From contig JANYGI010000036.1 in assembly GCA_025362495.1 (NCBI GenBank), positions 1-64,000 of the forward strand: DNA of 64,000 bases. The letters are read 5' to 3'. Within the stretch, counting starts at the first letter, position 1. Each line of letters starts with the position of its first letter. This document shows positions 62,454 to 64,000 of this stretch, piece after piece. The notes beneath the pieces are model-generated. The model was not told the DNA's origin. It did not search any database and was given only the letters and a program-made list of their open reading frames with translations. The stretch is from Byssovorax sp. Lineage in GTDB: Bacteria; Myxococcota_A; Polyangia; Polyangiales; Polyangiaceae. Made by a program: the position numbers and the translations under genes.

Positions 62454-63154
62454 TGAAACGCGCGCTACCGCTCTTCTTCGCGGCGCTCGCCGCCTGCAGC
62501 TCCGGCGCCCCGTCGGAGACCTCGGGGCCGGTGCTCAACGAGACGCCGATCGGCACGGCTCCGCCGACCGATCACCCGCCGATCGATCCGGCGAAGAAGC
62601 CCGTCACCTCGGCTGTCTCCCAGCGGATCTCGGTCGCGCAGCTCCGCGGCGCCTTCCCGGTGATCCTGGGCACTGACGTCAACGGCAAGGACATCACCTG
62701 GATGAGCGGCTCGACTCCGGCCCTCGACAAGATGGCCGACGTCCTCGGCGAGGCCGACTATGCCTTCGTGACCCAGGACAACCGCGCTCCCTCGGCGCTC
62801 TACCTGAAGTTCATGGACGACGCCGCGCGCGACGTCTGCGATCGCGCGCTGAAGGCCGACGCCGCGCGGCCGCAAGCGACTGACCGCGTCCTCCTTCGCT
62901 ACGTCGGGCCGACCGACACGGTGACCACGAACGCGGCCGGGGTCGATCAGAACCTCGGCTATCTCACGCTCCGCTTCCACGGGATCAAGGTCAAGGACGG
63001 TGACGCCGCGCGCCTCGCGCCGCTGCGCAAGGTCTTCTCCGACTCGGTCACCGCGGCGGCCGCGGGGCAATCGGTGACAGCAGCACATGTCACCGAAGGC
63101 TGGCGCGCGGTCTGCGTGGGCCTGGTCACCGCCCCCGAATTTCACCTGTACTAG
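62453..63154 (+). CDS. Small lipoprotein of the haem-protein operon
   Basis: A 233-residue protein with a lipoprotein signal (LPLFFAALAACSSG) and no recognised domain. Its helical C-terminal half, including VTEGWRAVCVGLVTAPEFHLY, resembles the end of DUF1592/DUF1553-type proteins. The ATG overlaps the previous TGA (TGATG). It is followed 9 bp later by the DUF1501-type gene. Confidence 0.65.
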   Translation: MKRALPLFFAALAACSSGAPSETSGPVLNETPIGTAPPTDHPPIDPAKKPVTSAVSQRISVAQLRGAFPVILGTDVNGKDITWMSGSTPALDKMADVLGEADYAFVTQDNRAPSALYLKFMDDAARDVCDRALKADAARPQATDRVLLRYVGPTDTVTTNAAGVDQNLGYLTLRFHGIKVKDGDAARLAPLRKVFSDSVTAAAAGQSVTAAHVTEGWRAVCVGLVTAPEFHLY

Positions 63155-63163
63155 GAGCGCATC

Positions 63164-64000
63164 ATGAGCCTCTCGCGTCGTCGATTCCTCGAGATTGCCG
63201 GGCTGGCCGGGGGCGCTGTCGCCCTCCGCTCCATCGTCTCTCCCCGGCTCGCGCAAGCGTCGCCGGACAACCCGCAGCTCCTCCTCGCGTGCTACCTCGG
63301 CGGCGGCGCCGATCAGATGCTCAGCTTCGATCCACGCGACGCGAGCCTCGCCAAGTTCCAGGCGCCAGCGGCCTACGCCGCCGGCGGGACTGGCATCCAT
63401 CCCGCGTACGATCTCGTGGTCGACGCGCGCGTGAAGGCCGTCCTCGCGGCGACGGGCGGCAGCGGCCTCCAGAAGAAGGGACCGATCACCTTTGGCCCCG
63501 CCACGCCCGCTTCGTTCATGAGCCACAGCACCGATCTCGCCGTGCTCCGCGGCGTTTACATGGGCACCCTCACGCACGAGGTCGGGCGCCGGTATTTCAC
63601 CACGGGCAAGTTCCCTCGCGGCCTCTCCGCCGCGGGCAGCTCGCTCGGGACGGCGGTCGCCGCGGCCGACGGCAAGGACACGTTGATTCCCAACCTCGCG
63701 ATCAGCGCCGAGACCTACAACGAGACGTTCCCCACCTACGCTTCGGGCATCGGAGTCAACAGCTTCGACGACGTGCTCAGCCTGCTCAAGCCGCTCGGGA
63801 CCGCGCTCCCGACCGGCAGCGACAAGGCCCTCTCGGCCTACGAGGCCGACAGCGACGACTGCACCGAGCGCGAGCTCGACGGAGCTGGTCTCGTCGACAC
63901 CTTCAAGCAGAGCCGGATCAAGGCCCGAACGATGGTCAGCGCCTCGGCCTCGACGCTGTTCAACTTCAAGGTGCCTGCGCCCCCCGCGCTCGACGACCTC
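63164..64000 (+). CDS. Tat-exported DUF1501-type protein (3' part outside window)
   Basis: Translation from ATG 63164, with AGGAG 6 nt upstream, gives MSLSRRRFLEIAGLAGGAV, a twin-arginine signal, then LLACYLGGGADQMLSFDPRD and later FMSHSTDLAVLRGVYMG, as in DUF1501 proteins of the alkaline-phosphatase-like type. The frame is open to the window edge (279 codons). DUF1501 genes are regular neighbours of DUF1592/DUF1549 haem proteins; the shared reaction is unknown. It is the last gene seen of a TGATG-linked operon. Confidence 0.72.
   Translation, partial: MSLSRRRFLEIAGLAGGAVALRSIVSPRLAQASPDNPQLLLACYLGGGADQMLSFDPRDASLAKFQAPAAYAAGGTGIHPAYDLVVDARVKAVLAATGGSGLQKKGPITFGPATPASFMSHSTDLAVLRGVYMGTLTHEVGRRYFTTGKFPRGLSAAGSSLGTAVAAADGKDTLIPNLAISAETYNETFPTYASGIGVNSFDDVLSLLKPLGTALPTGSDKALSAYEADSDDCTERELDGAGLVDTFKQSRIKARTMVSASASTLFNFKVPAPPALDDL

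Overview
The window is uniformly GC-rich and reads as chromosomal DNA from a myxobacterium (Myxococcota, probably Polyangiales). The evidence is a Ser/Thr kinase with a long Pro/Ala tail, FHA-GGDEF signalling, FecR-type and Cys-rich MopE-like lipoproteins, TerB, DUF4139 proteins, a CarH-type B12 photoreceptor beside carotenoid genes, and genes for late steps of sterol synthesis. No rRNA, tRNA, CRISPR array, insertion sequence or prophage was recognised. The assignment rests on gene content, not on a marker-gene search.

Region 1 (1-5.9 kb): a left-truncated P-loop NTPase, an FHA-diguanylate cyclase, a large SWIM zinc-finger/HEAT protein and an anchored five-blade-propeller glycosidase-like protein. 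Region 2 (6.0-8.8 kb) is the most striking part. Three consecutive plus-strand genes encode a C5-sterol-desaturase-type hydroxylase, an ERG2/sigma-1-like sterol C8 isomerase and a DHCR7-like delta7-sterol reductase. Together these match the eukaryotic route delta8 -> delta7 -> delta5,7 -> delta5. No sterol cyclase is in the window, so the substrate must come from elsewhere. Region 3 (8.8-15.2 kb): an M23 lipoprotein and a minus-strand MoxR AAA+ / DUF5682 / VWA / small-protein operon joined by 4-base ATGA overlaps. With the SWIM protein it resembles the E. coli yehLMPQ set.

Region 4 (15.4-25.6 kb): membrane Ser/Thr kinase, small proteins including TerB, a GT-C-like membrane protein, a GAF protein with a sensor histidine kinase, and a FecR-domain protein.

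Region 5 (25.8-37.4 kb) is a light-regulated carotenoid cluster: crtE facing crtD-crtC-glycosyltransferase, an acyltransferase facing crtZ, and crtI-crtB-cruA facing carH. Both divergent control regions carry inverted repeats with the same GGTTTG/CAAACC half-sites. The three crt promoters proposed there would all give leaderless mRNAs. The predicted product is a monocyclic 3-hydroxylated, 1'-hydroxy-3',4'-didehydro carotenoid (deoxymyxol-like) carrying a fatty-acylated sugar. The cyclase is CruA/CruP-like, and crtC has no usable start codon.

Region 6 (37.4-56.5 kb): surface lipoproteins, a degenerate histidine-kinase-like protein, two paralogous exported proteins, an adjacent pseudokinase-ATPase and apparent PP2C pseudophosphatase, a propeller lipoprotein, two DUF4139 proteins and another GT-C-like membrane protein. 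Region 7 (56.6-64 kb): an HU/IHF protein with an Asp tail, tyrS, and a run of exported proteins (Tat lipoprotein, haem-c proteins, DUF1501-type protein) running off the right edge.
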